Source of the DNA: Lithodes maja
Lineage: Eukaryota; Arthropoda; Malacostraca; Decapoda; Lithodidae
NCBI GenBank assembly: GCA_037953745.1
Contig: JBAKBP010007172.1
Coordinates: 38,760 to 102,759 of the forward strand
DNA: 64,000 bases
Direction of reading: 5' to 3'
Shown: positions 40,664-51,443 of the stretch, piece after piece
Position numbering within the stretch: the stretch's first letter is position 1
How the letters are laid out: each line of letters opens with the position of its first letter
Made by a program: the position numbers and the translations under genes
The notes under the pieces: generated by a model
Databases searched by the model: none
What the model was told of the DNA's origin: nothing
What the model saw: the letters and a program-made list of their open reading frames with translations, nothing else

Positions 40664-41070
40664 TAGAATTCCCGTGCTCTAAAATACGCGTGTCTAATCT
40701 AGTCTGTGAACTACTACTTGTGCACCAGAGCTACCAGTAATAAATCTAACAGTGAATATGAATCTATAAGTAACATTGATGGTCTTCGGTATATAAACCT
40801 GTGGAATCGAAGCCAGTGATCAGAAGATTAATACCTGAACGTTGGAAGTGGGAGACTAGGCTCCATCCAGAGTTGTTCGATTCTATTATATTGTCTTACA
40901 CAAGTATTCTGCAGTGGTATATCAATAAACGTGATCGTGTAACTTGCTACCATGTGTTTCTTTGTGTTCTCTATTCCTCATATCTTGTATTGTGCATGCA
41001 GCCTTATATACCCAGTCAATTTAGAACTCACATTACCCAAGTTAAACCTGTAGAAAAACAGGGCATAACA

Positions 41071-41520
41071 ATTATTGTGTGTTCATTGTTTTCTGTTGTG
41101 TTGTGTTGTCCCCGTTCAGGTTCTGTCTCGAGTCAACCACCTCCAGAAAAATAAATAAAAGGGGAATGGGCCTGATTGCATATAATACATACATATTTTT
41201 TTATAAAGCTGCCAAACGAGTGTTGACGGTAAAAGCATTACATTAATTAATCAGAAAAAGCTAGGTGAAATAACACTAGACCGTTACTCAAGTCTGTGTG
41301 TACCCCCATGATAGTTCGCCAAGATGTCAAAAATATTGACATTAGGCCTATATGAAACCTTAACCAAATTGATTGAATCCCAAAGCGAAAAAATGCTACT
41401 CCTTTAAAGCTCATAAGGAGAGGATAATTTTTGTTTTATACATAAAATGAAAAAGGGACAATAATCAAAATATAACACCAAGAATATTTAATAAGTTTAT
41501 ACCGTATATTTGAGGTATCG
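41071..41520. other. Unannotated spacer
   Basis: AT-rich, no recognised element. Confidence 0.5.
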
Positions 41521-41870
41521 GTACAGTCTACGACAGAACTTGTTGTCTTGGCCTGAGGCAATGTATTAGTTCACTTATCTTTTAATAGATGGCCCTTTAA
41601 TCGCTTCTAATAAAAGGGGGCAGGGTTAATATAGAGGTTGGAAGGAGGAGGAGTCAAACGTGTATGTGTGTGTGTTCTAGAACAGCACGCAGAATAAGTT
41701 TATTTTAACATAACACACAGGCTATATTATTAAATTAGCCCATGCCGGATCACAAATAAGTAACACACATCAGGTGTTGCGTTATTTATGGAATTTAATA
41801 TACAGACAATCAAGTTTCTATCCTTCGAACTTCCAATTCCCCCCCTCCTCCTCCCTTTCTCTCTGTTGCC
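41521..41870 (+). repeat. 350-bp inverted repeat, left arm
   Basis: Starts GTACAGTCTACGACAGAAC and runs to a pyrimidine tract. The mirror arm is at 49565-49915 with high identity, including TTTTAATAGATGGCCCTTTA, TGTTCTAGAACAGCACGCAG and AACACACATCAGGTGTTGC. No ORF. Confidence 0.9.
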
Positions 41871-42841
41871 TTCTCCCCCCTTCTCTCTTTTTCTCTCCCC
41901 CTTCTCTCTCCTAACCGAATATATCATTTTCCTCATCATCGTGTTCAAAGCTGTCCATCAAAATTACTTTGGTGTTTAAATAATACTGTTCTGTTTACCT
42001 TTACTGATTCTCAATTATTAACTCGTATTCTGTTCTTTACCTTATACAATGTGTTATAGAAAATAAATATATATGCTCCGTTGCAAAACACTCAAAGTTG
42101 CTAACCTTGACGTCCTGGTTAGTGTGAACAATCGTATAAATATAGGCTATAAGTAATTGAAACGGGATGTTACAATCCAGTTGGATCACATTGTAATCTA
42201 GCTTGGACCAAATTATAACCAAATATATAATTTATATCATAAAGACAAGATAATATCGGCTCAGAGAAAACACTTTAGATGAGCCGACACGTGTTTCTTT
42301 GTAATAAAAACAAATTTTTATATTAGAGTAAATCTTGTTTTCTTCCATACCACTATTCACAGCACTGTTGTTGACCAATTCATAATCTACCTTAACATGT
42401 AATATGACACGCTATGATTATTGCATTATACTTTTCTCAGTGGATTCGTAATTACTAGCTTAATTACTGTGGCTTCCCATTATCAGCAAGCAGTTCGGCT
42501 CTACCCATTGTAATGATTTACTATAAAGTAAGTCATCGCATTGAACAATTAACGATAATCCAAGCAATCTGGTTGTTATTTTAAAGTTGATATAAATTGT
42601 TTAGGCTTTTATATTTTTACTTCGAATTGTTTAAATTATCCTCCAAACATAATTCAAAGTATACTATAGCTCTGTGTATGTTACCTTGAATTTAATTTAA
42701 TATGTATTATTTCACCATCATTATGTTACGGTGAACATTGAAAACCCAAACACATTATATAATATATATAAAGGGTTCTTAAATGTAAACATTTACAATT
42801 TATATTTATTCAATCAATATGATCTCCACCCACAATTAAGC
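41871..42841. other. AT-rich spacer
   Basis: No ORF above noise, no terminal repeats or tRNA-like heads seen. Confidence 0.5.
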
Positions 42842-43085
42842 TGCATCAACTACCTCCTGTATTCTCGTTGGAGTTGATTTAAACATTTTCCAACTTATAT
42901 TAGGGCAGCGATGGATCCCCTGGCGGGCGGGCGGGCGGGCGCGGGCCCCGCGGCGGGCGGGCGCGGGCCCCGCGGCGGGGGGGGGGGGGGGGGGGCCGCC
43001 CTTTCCAATCCTAACCTGGACCACATTCCACTCCATGACATGATGGCCACAAATTCTCTATTGGGTTCATTCACACACCCTTGTG
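42842..43085 (-). pseudogene. Tc1/mariner-like transposase C-terminal remnant
   Basis: On the minus strand MNPIENLW (about 43066-43043) matches the DLNPIENLW block of Tc1-like DDE transposases. After a G/C expansion, ISWKMFKSTPTRIQEVVDAA (about 42900-42842, then TAA) matches the C-terminal ...SMPRRIQAVIDA segment. The sequence between is replaced by (GGGC)n and poly-G. Stops interrupt the frame. Motif-based, short, but in the right order and spacing. Confidence 0.5.
42919..42997. repeat. (GGGC)n / poly-G tract
   Basis: An almost pure G/C run (GGGCGGGCGGGC, GCGGGCCCCGCGGC, then about 20 G) in an AT-rich setting. Potential G-quadruplex DNA. Confidence 0.9.
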
Positions 43086-43656
43086 GACCAGCTAAACTCC
43101 GGATGGGGTCAGGTCAGGTGAAGGCATTGAAGGATAAGCCTTTACAACCGCACCTCGTAGCTACTTTCTACTTTTCCTATTTTCTGAAGTGTAGAGAGGG
43201 GAGAAGGGGTGTTGGAGCGAGACAAAGTTGTTGTAGTGGCTTTGTTATGTGTGTTATTAGTCTGTATACGTCGTAAGGCTCAGGATGGCCATGGCACGCA
43301 CTGAAGACAGCAGCATTTCCTCAATAATGCTAATACCTTTACTAGTTTGCCTGGACCAGAGTGAGTGAGTGAGTGTTACTCAGTTACTTGTTCGTCAAGG
43401 GGAATCCACGCAATGCGAGCTAAGCTCATTATTATCGCGCCTCCTTAACTGGGAATGTATTGCGTGAAATGCATGTTAAGTGTTTTATGTACTGTTGGAA
43501 TGGCTGTGGATGTGTGTGTAGTCTGTATTTAGCCAATTGACGACATCGGAAACGAAGACTTAGGGTGGATCTGTATCTTGTTACTTACTTGTTACTTGGT
43601 GTGGAGTTTCTCAGCCGCGCTCCGTCACTAGATGTGACGCTCGTCGCAGCTGCCCT
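43086..43656. other. Unannotated spacer
   Basis: No supported element. A 121-codon plus-strand frame starts in the G/C tract and is not convincing. Confidence 0.5.
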
Positions 43657-43660
43657 TTAA

Positions 43661-44290
43661 CCTCTGAAGTGCGCACGGGGGGTAATTGAAAACCTCCCCC
43701 TGTGCTGACGTATTTGAGGTTTTTCGTCACTAAAATATTCATTGTACCATTAATAGCATTAATAATTATCCATATGCGCCTATTATGGGTTGATTATAAA
43801 GGTATTAACCTGAAACAACAATAAAACGAGTGAAAACAGCGTTTGGATGGTCAAAATCGGAGATATAGCCCGCGAGTTGTATAATGTATGGGTGAGGCAA
43901 GCTACCTTCCCGCCAATTTTCCCCAAGGCCACTGCGACACAGTCGATCGATACTCTCTCTCTCTCTCTTGCACTCGATTGCTATCAGTGATGACAACACC
44001 CTGCTTGCAACTCGCTAATGTTAGCACGAAAATATACCTCAGAATAAGGGAATAATAGGGAAAATAGGTGATAACTAAGGGATAGGAGGAAAGTGGGGAA
44101 GGAGGGGAGGTAGAGGACTGAGATTTTGCATGGCCCAGGGGCCAAACAAAAATAAAAAAATAAAAAAATAATTTTTTTTTTTTTTTTTTTTTTTTCGATG
44201 TCAAAAGTTGATTTTTAATTTTACTTACTCAGGAGAGTCTTCCCGCAGTCCGCCGGGGGAACTCTTAAGAGTCTTCCCGCAGCTCCCGGG
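43661..44290 (+). mobile_element. piggyBac-like MITE family M4, copy 3
   Basis: TTAA at 43657-43660 and 44291-44294. Termini CCTCTGAAGTGCGCACGGGG and (reverse complement) CCCGGGAGCTGCGGGAAG. The interior shares ATATGCGCCTATTATG and CAATAAAACGAGTGAAAACA with copies 1 and 2. A and T runs (44146-44196) and a CT repeat (43951-43969) lie inside. It sits right after the stop codon of the L2-like LINE. Confidence 0.75.
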
Positions 44291-44296
44291 TTAAAC

Positions 44297-45856
44297 TATC
44301 TAGCACTTGTAGTCTTGTCTCGCAGTGCCATCTTCTAAGTCATAACACTCCCTGAACAAATGTGTTTTTAGTGACTTTTTAAAGGCCTTTATGTTCGCAC
44401 ACCTTTTCACATTAACTGGTAGATTATTATAAAGTCTCGGTGCACTCTTTTCGAAGGCCCTAAATCCAAATTCATGATTGCACCGTGGCTCATTCAATTT
44501 ATGCAGCACGTTGCCATGTCTCAGCATCATATCAGTGCCAACATTGAAGTCTTCCAATAAGTCTCGCACATATTCCGGCTTTCCAAAGTTCAAAGCTTGA
44601 TACACTATAACACACAGTTTGAATATGATCCTCGCTTTCACCGGCAGCCAATGCAGGTCAATTAATGCCGGCGTTATACTCGCACGGAATGGTAAACTCT
44701 TTATTAATCTTGCTGCTCTATTCATTATAAGTTGTAGTTTTCGCAGTAAGTAATTTGGTAGTCGATAATATAGAGAATTACAATAGTCTAATTTACTAAT
44801 TACATGATTGTGGATCAACATTTTGGTTGTATTAATATCCAGATATTTTCTCACAAAAGCAATATTCCTCAGATGATAGGCAGAGATTCGCACTGTTTGA
44901 TTAATCTGGTTTTTAAATGACAGTTCACTATCAACCAAAACTCCCAAATCCTTCACCACACTACTCACAGTCATCACACTATCATTGATATTGAGGCTTT
45001 GCACGCCCAGTCTCTCAAGGTTCACCCGTCTGCCTACTAATAGGCATTCAGTTTTATTTTCATTTAATTTCAGTTGCTTTGACTCCATCCACTTCCCAAT
45101 GTCTTTTAGTAAACCACTAATCTTCTCCTCAACATTCACCACGTCACTTAGTGCCAGATAGAATTGGGTGTCATCCGCAAACAGTTTGAATTTCACTCCA
45201 TGTTTCATTAATATGCTAGATAGTGCAATTGTATATATACAGAATAGAATTGGTCCAAGAACACTCCCTTGAGGGACGCCCCTCTCTAGATGCTTCATCT
45301 CTGAGAATTTATTACTTATTTGCACACAATAAGTTCTGTTAGTAAGGTAACTTTGAAGGTATTCCAGCGCATTACCATCAATACCAATAGCTTTACAGTC
45401 TTCTATTAGTAAGCTATGCACCACTGTATCGAACGCAGCACTCAAGTCCAACAAAATTAAGATTCCACACTTCGCGTTGTCCATTTGCACGAGTAAATCA
45501 TTAATCACAGAGCACATCGTGGTTTCCGTAGAGTAAAGTCTTCTATATGCGGACTGGTTGTCTGGGAGAGCCTTCACTAAACTCAAATGATCCCATAACT
45601 GACCCAGAATTACATTTTCAGTAATTTTTGATAGAAATGTTAAATTGGAAACAGGCCTAAAAGAGCTCAAGCATTGAGAATCAAGGCTCCCTTTAATAAT
45701 AGGCTTCACAATCGCATTCTTTTCAGACGATGGAAATACATTATTTGCAATGCTACAGTTTATTATGTCAACATATATGTCCAGAAAACTGTTAAAATTG
45801 TTACTGTGCACTATTTCACGTATCGGTATAGGATCATTACTACAATGGGTAAGTTT
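44297..45856 (-). pseudogene. L2-like LINE, RT to C-terminus (5'-truncated, open frame)
   Basis: A single minus-strand frame of about 520 codons begins at CSNDPIPIREIV (near 45855). It covers SSFRPVSNLTFLSKITENVI, DLSAAFDTVVHSLL (motif A, about 45440), GVPQGSVLGPILF, FKLFADDTQFYLAL (about 45180), KLDYCNSLYYRLP and DLHWLPVKARIIFKLCVIVY (about 44650). The stop is at 44297-44299. LDYCNSL...LHWLPV is the signature of L2-clade LINEs, distinct from the CR1 copies here. The endonuclease is missing through 5' truncation. No stop or frameshift was noticed, so the insertion is relatively young. Confidence 0.85.
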
Positions 45857-45924
45857 TGCTTTCGTAACTATGGATTTAACTATGGTACCATTCTCACTAT
45901 AGACGGTACCGTCTCGCCCGAAGG

Positions 45925-46165
45925 CTTAGGTAGCCATCAGCTTAGGTGAACCATATGATACCCATCTCGCCTTGTACCATTTTTGCCAACCCCCAGATGG
46001 GACGTCACACGTCGTCCACTTATTCCAGGTACCTATTTACAGCTAGGTGAACTGAGGCTAACACATGAAAGGAGACAAGCCCAATTTGTCTCCGCCCGGC
46101 CGGGGATTGAACCCCCGACCCCTCGTGTGTGAGATGAGAGCTCTACCTACTAGGCTACGGGCTTG
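45925..46165 (-). mobile_element. tRNA-headed SINE with conserved core
   Basis: Minus strand: head GTAGCCTAGTAGGTAGAGCT (A box) and GGGGGTTCAATCCCCGGCC (B box, about 46107-46090), then a body containing GTTCACCTAGCTGTAAATAGG and GGTACCTGGAATAAGTGG. That body resembles a core domain I know from decapod SINEs (recollection, not checked). The 3' end near 45925 is approximate. Confidence 0.75.
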
Positions 46166-46264
46166 TTCCTTAAGCCAACACAAATAACTTTAATCCTAAG
46201 TGTTAGTGTTACACTTAATATATATACAAACAAATATAGACGTGTTCTTCGGGAATCGTAGCTT

Positions 46265-46330
46265 GAATAGGATAACTAGCGAGGCAGCGAACAATAGGTG
46301 TTGTTCGCTGCCTCGCTAGTTATCCTATTC
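46265..46330. repeat. Perfect 30-bp inverted repeat with 6-base loop
   Basis: GAATAGGATAACTAGCGAGG... (46265-46294) is followed by TAGGTG and the exact reverse complement (46301-46330). No mismatch was seen. Confidence 0.97.
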
Positions 46331-46443
46331 CTAATCAATATATGTTTGTTATTTTAGTCATCCCTAACATTTATTATGTATATCTAAATTCAAAACAATC
46401 GCATAGTATTAATCTGCGTAATTTAGAGGGTATCATTTACGTC

Positions 46444-46446
<3 letters not shown>

Positions 46447-46531
<85 letters not shown>
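46447..46531. repeat. (GA)n microsatellite at the CR1 3' end
   Basis: About 40 GA units with one AGAAGA interruption, directly abutting the 3' end (GTACAAAGGAAATC, minus-strand element) of CR1 copy A2. Confidence 0.95.
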
Positions 46532-46534
<3 letters not shown>

Positions 46535-49512
46535 AAGGAAATCAAGCAACAACAGATCTAGTGACCCTTCTAGGCTGCTTGTCCTCCAAAACACTGAGGA
46601 TCAAGTGTCCAAACAGTGGTTTAGAGTGGGTAAGGGAACATTGGAAAGGGAACTACTGCCCTGCCACTAACGTGGCAGGACTAGGAAGTTAGTAGGGGAC
46701 ATATGGGTTAGTAACTGAGGGGAGGATAAAGTTATTCATTTACAAACGCAGTCAGTCGCGGGTTTGATGCGAGATATTTGTCTAGGCGGAATTTAAATGA
46801 ATCAACGGTGCTGCAGTCTATAACGTTTCGGGGAAGCCCATTCCACAAGTTGACAACTCGATTGACAGAAGAAATTCTTAGATTCGTGCGAGTTAAAAGA
46901 TTTACCAATAATTTTGCAACCGTTTCCCCGTGTGTAATTAGATTGGTTGATAGTGAAAGTACTTACTACAGTTCATATTGTCGATGCCTTTGATGATTTT
47001 GAACACTTGAATTAAGTCGCCTCTTAATCTGCGCTGGGTTAAAGGAAATAGATTTAATTCTCTAAGACGCTCTTCGTATGGTTTGTTCTTTAGGCTAGGT
47101 ATCATTTTGGTAACTCTACGTTGAACTCGTTCTAGCTTGTTTATATCTTTTTGGTAATAAGGGCACCAGGATTGAACGCAGTATTCCAGAAGAGGGCGGA
47201 CTAAGGAATTGTAAAGGGTTAGGATAACTTCTTTGGATTTATGCTCAAATGACCTACCTATAAAGCCAATTATTTTGTTTGCCTTCTTAACAACTTCTGA
47301 ACATTGTTGACTCGGTTTTAGGTTACTCGATATTGTTACTCCCAGATCAGTTTCTCTGTTTACATTCTTAAGCTGAGTGCCATTCATCGAATAGTTTGCT
47401 TTCTCATTTAGGTATCCGACATGTAGTACTTTACATTTATCCGCATTGAAACTCATTTGCCAAATTTGGGCCCAACATGACAATTTATCTAGATTGTGTT
47501 GCATATCGTCAACTTGTTCTTTTGAGAGTACGCTATTTGCAATTTTTGTATCGTCAGCAAATTTTGAGATTGTGCAGGTGAGACCCTCATCTATGTCGTT
47601 GATGTAAATTAGAAAGAGAATTGGTCCTAGTACCGATCCCTGGGGTACCCCGCTACTTACATTGGTCCATTTAGATGCCTTACCGTTTATGACTACTCTT
47701 TGCTTTCTGTTGTTGAGCCAATTTTCTATCCATTTCAACACACCGTCTTGTATTCCATGCGCTTTTAGTTTTAGCAGTAAACGTTTGTGGGGAACTTTGT
47801 CAAAGGCCTTTTGAAAATCAAGGTATATAATATCTACAGCTTTACTCTCATCGTAGAGGTTGAGGATATCGTGGAAGAAGTCTAAGAGGTTTGTTAAACA
47901 GGAACGTTTTTTACGAAAGCCGTGTTGAGTATCTTTAAGTATGTTATTTTCCTCTAAGTGATTTACGAGTCTGTCTCGTATGACCGTTTCTAGCATTTTA
48001 CATACAACTGAGGTTAAGCTAATTGGACGATAGTTACTGGGTAGGGATTTGCTGCCTTTTTTGAATATCGGTGTTACGTTGGCTAGCTTCCACTGATCAG
48101 GCATAGTTCCAGACTGCAAGGATTTATTGAATAGTAATGTCAGTGGTTTGGAGAGCTCATTCTTAGCTTCCTTTAGAACTCTAGGCGAGATTGTATCAGG
48201 TCCTGGCGTTTTATTTACTTTGAGTTTATCTAAACAATTCAATACTTCTCTCTCTGTAACGGTATATTGCTTAGAAGATCTGAATTATCAATCTGAATCG
48301 GCGATGGTGTAGGGATATCACTGAGGTCTTCGGTTGTAAAAACTGATGCAAAGAAGGTATTGAGGGCATTACTCATTTGTACTTCGTCTTTGGTGTATTC
48401 TCCTTTTTCATCGACTAACGGTCCAACAGTTGAAGTAACTACTTTTTTCTTTCTGATATAACTATAGAATTCTTTCGGGTTTGTTTTACTTTGATTCGCA
48501 ATATGTAACTCTAAGGTCTTTTTACTTTGCTTAATTAACTTTTTGGCTTTGCGTCGTAGCTCTACAAATTTCACCCGTTCTTCGTCATTTTGTGAGGATT
48601 TTAATCTATCATTAGCAAATTTTTTAGCAAGCAGGCAGTTTGAAATATCTTTATTCCACCATTTGGGCTTATTATTATGGCCTGGACGCCGTATTTTCGA
48701 TGGTATGCAGTCTTGCACTGCTTTTAGGTAAGTGGTTTCGAATAACTTCCAAGATGTATTTATATCATTATTGTTAATTAAAAAGCTCCAGTCAGTTTCT
48801 TTAAACATAGCTCTAAGTTTATGGAAGTTTGCTTTCTTGAAATTAGGGACTTTTTCGATGCTACTATTTGGTTCGTTACTAGTAAACTTTAAAGTGAAAG
48901 TTATCGTACGATGGTCGCTGTTACTGAATTCATCACCAACATTCAAATTCTCTATCAATTCTTCTTTTGTTGCAAGTACAATGTCAAGAACGTTATTACC
49001 ACGGGTCGGCGTTCGAACAAATTGATAAAGCGAACTCTCTTGCAAGTTCGTATACAAGTCATGTCCGGAGTGTGAAGTAAGAGTATCGCCCCACTTGGTC
49101 ACAGGTAAATTAAAGTCGCCAAAAATTACGGTATCTTGTGAGTTACTTACATCTGCAATTTGTTCGTAAATTTCTCGGTCAGTTTGCACTGATTGAGCTG
49201 GAGGTCTGTATATTAACGCAAGTATTATTTTTGTACCTTTATTATTCTTTATTAGCACAAAAGATGTGTCGACGTTCACAATTTGAGGTTTTGACACGAG
49301 GGTCGGGTTAAGACTTTCTTTGATATAAAATAAAACGCCACCTCCATTTTTATTTATTCGGCTGTTCTCAAACATTACATAACCGGGAAGTGAATACTCT
49401 GCTAAAAAGTCTCTATCTTCTGTATTGAGCCAAGATTCTGTTATGCCAATCACATCATAATTTTCTGTAAACACTAGTTCCTCTAAATCTGAAAATTTAT
49501 TGCGTATGCTAC
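46532..49512 (-). pseudogene. CR1 LINE copy A2 (frameshifted, 5'-truncated)
   Basis: Same family as 546-4240. The minus strand contains the endonuclease from SIRNKFSDLEELV (about 49500) through FGDFNLPVTKWG and SNSDHRTITF, then RT with LDFQKAFDKVPH, SGVPQGSVLGP and FADDTKIANSV. Frameshifts near 48240 and near 46945 and the loss of ORF1 and the first endonuclease codons make it inactive. It keeps the Gly of GVPQGS that copy A1 has lost. It ends in (GA)n at one end and a GA/G-rich tract at the other. Confidence 0.9.
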
Positions 49513-49515
49513 GAT

Positions 49516-49545
49516 TACGAGAGAGAGAGGGGGGGGGGGGGGGGA
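49516..49545. repeat. GA/poly-G tract
   Basis: GAGAGAGAGAGG followed by about 15 G marks the 5' break of CR1 copy A2. Confidence 0.85.
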
Positions 49546-49564
49546 GAAAGCGGGTGAAGAAGGA

Positions 49565-49915
49565 GAGTTGGGGTGAAAGGGAAAGGGGGAGGAGGGGGAA
49601 TGGGAAGTGCGAAGGATATAAACTTGATTGTCTGTATATTAAATTCCATAAATAATGCAACACCTGATGTGTGTTACTTATTTGTGATCCAGCTGAGCTA
49701 ATCTCATAATATAGCCTGTGTGTTATGTTAAAATAAACTTATTCTGCGTGCTGTTCTAGAACACACACACACACACACACGTTTGACTCCTCCTTCCAAC
49801 CTCTATACTAACCCCGCCCCCTTTTATTAGAAGGGATTAAAGGGCCATCTATTAAAAGATAAGTGAACTAATACATTGCCTCAGGCCAAGACAGCAGTTC
49901 TGTCGTAGACTGTAC
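49565..49915 (-). repeat. 350-bp inverted repeat, right arm
   Basis: Mirror of 41521-41870, ending GTCGTAGACTGTAC. It contains an (AC)n run (49761-49780) where the left arm has (GT)n. Confidence 0.9.
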
Positions 49916-50007
49916 ATAAAAAACTAAAGCATTTAAATAATATGACAACTAATTTCGAATACAGTAATTGAAGAGTTGTTGAAAGTAAATTAAATATCTC
50001 ACGAGTA

Positions 50008-50262
50008 GAGATTGAATGAAGCAATCCTTTCAGTCTTATAACCAGGAATTAGTAAACTAAAAACAGTCGTATTTAAATAAAGCAGTGAGTAAATGAAGCA
50101 ATCCTTTCTGTTTTATAACTGGGGGTAAATAAAATATCGCCAGTCGAGTTTAAATGAAGCAGTGAGTAAATGAATCATTCCTTTCTGTTTTATAACTGGG
50201 GGTAAATAAAATATGGCCAGTCAAGTTTAAATGAAGCAACGATTGAGTGAAGCAATCCTTTA
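50008..50262 (+). repeat. ~75-bp minisatellite, about three units
   Basis: Units begin AAATGAAGCAATCCTTTCTG and contain TTTTATAACTGGGGGTAAAT and CCAGTCGAGTTTAAATGAAG. The two central units are the most alike. Confidence 0.85.
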
Positions 50263-50670
50263 CGGAAAACTAGCCTTGCTTAGAGACGGAGGGGCAGGAA
50301 AAGGTAGTAACGTTTAACCACGCACAACACTAGTGCTCGTGGAATATTATCAGTGCAGTTAATCTCCATCAACAACTTCACAATATAGTTAAGTCTATCA
50401 TTGTCCTCATTCATTTGTGAACTATTTATATGTTAGACAACGTCTGTTTCTTAGCTTGTTGGCCAATGGGTTAGGTAGGACGAATATAACTATTGCGTTC
50501 GGGGATGACATTAAAACTCTTATGTATCCTCGTTATGAAGCACTAAAAACTAAAGGTAATTAAACACCGCGTATTTTAATAGAATAATAATTACGCTGAA
50601 TAAGTATATCTCGTTTAATGAAGTAAAATTAACTTAACGTAAGACAGTATAATATTTATGTATTATTATC
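50263..50670. other. Unannotated spacer
   Basis: No supported element. Confidence 0.5.
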
Positions 50671-50671
50671 T

Positions 50672-50980
50672 TGTTGTTGTTCCCCAAGCTGCCTGGCCAA
50701 ACCGCCCCAAGGCCCCGAGCAAGGCCAAGGCCATAACCGAGTGCCCCACAGAACCCTCCCTGCCGACCACAATAAAGCCTGGGTGACCGAAGCCACTCCA
50801 TGGCGGGGAGCTGAGGAGGGTGCGGAAACGCCCGGAAACCAAAGCTCCACCCAGGGCCCTGTGCCCCTCATCAATTATGAAGAGAAAGTTGAGGGGCAAA
50901 GGAAAAATGTGACCCTTTGGCTTCCAATCTTGGTAGACTGGGAAGAGACGCAGTCACTAGAGATCTAGAAAATATATAAG
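50672..50980 (-). mobile_element. SINE SB, copy 2 (5'-truncated)
   Basis: Minus strand, from CTAGATCTCTAGTGACTGCG to CAGCTTGGGGAACAACAACA. It matches 21480-21800. It lies immediately beside the tail of LINE B copy 2, so two related tails are in tandem. Confidence 0.85.
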
Positions 50981-51404
50981 TTATTGTTGTTGTTGTTCCC
51001 AAAGCTGCCTGGCCTAACAGCCCCGAGTCCCTGAGGAAGGCCATGGCCACGATCGGGCTTTCCCACAGAGCTCTCATTGAGTGTAGATTGGGTCAATATA
51101 CAGGAGGCGCTACAATATTGGTAAAAAATTAAGCTCAATAGCATGTGATTAAGCGATTTCGTAAATCTACAGTTATACTACCCCTCCCCCACTACCCTCC
51201 ACCACCTCCCCCATTCAAAACGCGCCTTTTAGCGTGTTTTGGGATGGTTCAGCAGACGCGGAAACTGGAAAAAAACTTATTTTGATAAAAAAATGATCAC
51301 CAACCAGATACGAGTTTTTCAGGTAATTTGTTGTTGTTTTTAATTTTTTCTTTGATATACAGTGTTGTTTAATACCGAGGACCGTCGCATTTTAGTATTT
51401 TTAA

Positions 51405-51443
51405 CATTAGCCTAACCTAACCTAACTTAACCTAACCTAACCG
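51405..51443. repeat. CCTAA-rich (arthropod telomere-type) stretch
   Basis: AGCCTAACCTAACCTAACTT and following CCTAACC units, six or so. Interstitial, inside transposon D8. Confidence 0.85.

Larger units (their letters stand above)
36798..41070 (+). mobile_element. Partial LT LTR, copy 3, carrying two insertions
   Basis: LTR sequence from about position 1905 to its CATAACA end, more diverged than the pair at 25-35 kb. It is interrupted by a TTAA-flanked MITE (36986-37621) and a LINE B copy (38793-40663). Comparison with the intact LTRs gives empty sites for both insertions. Confidence 0.88.

Noticed and set aside
46342..46692. ORF with a long Arg-Glu repeat
   Set aside because: It is a (GA)n microsatellite next to a CR1 3' UTR, not a charged-repeat protein.
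51405..51443. True telomere or subtelomere
   Set aside because: Only a handful of CCTAA units, interstitial and inside a transposon, with unique-looking DNA on both sides.
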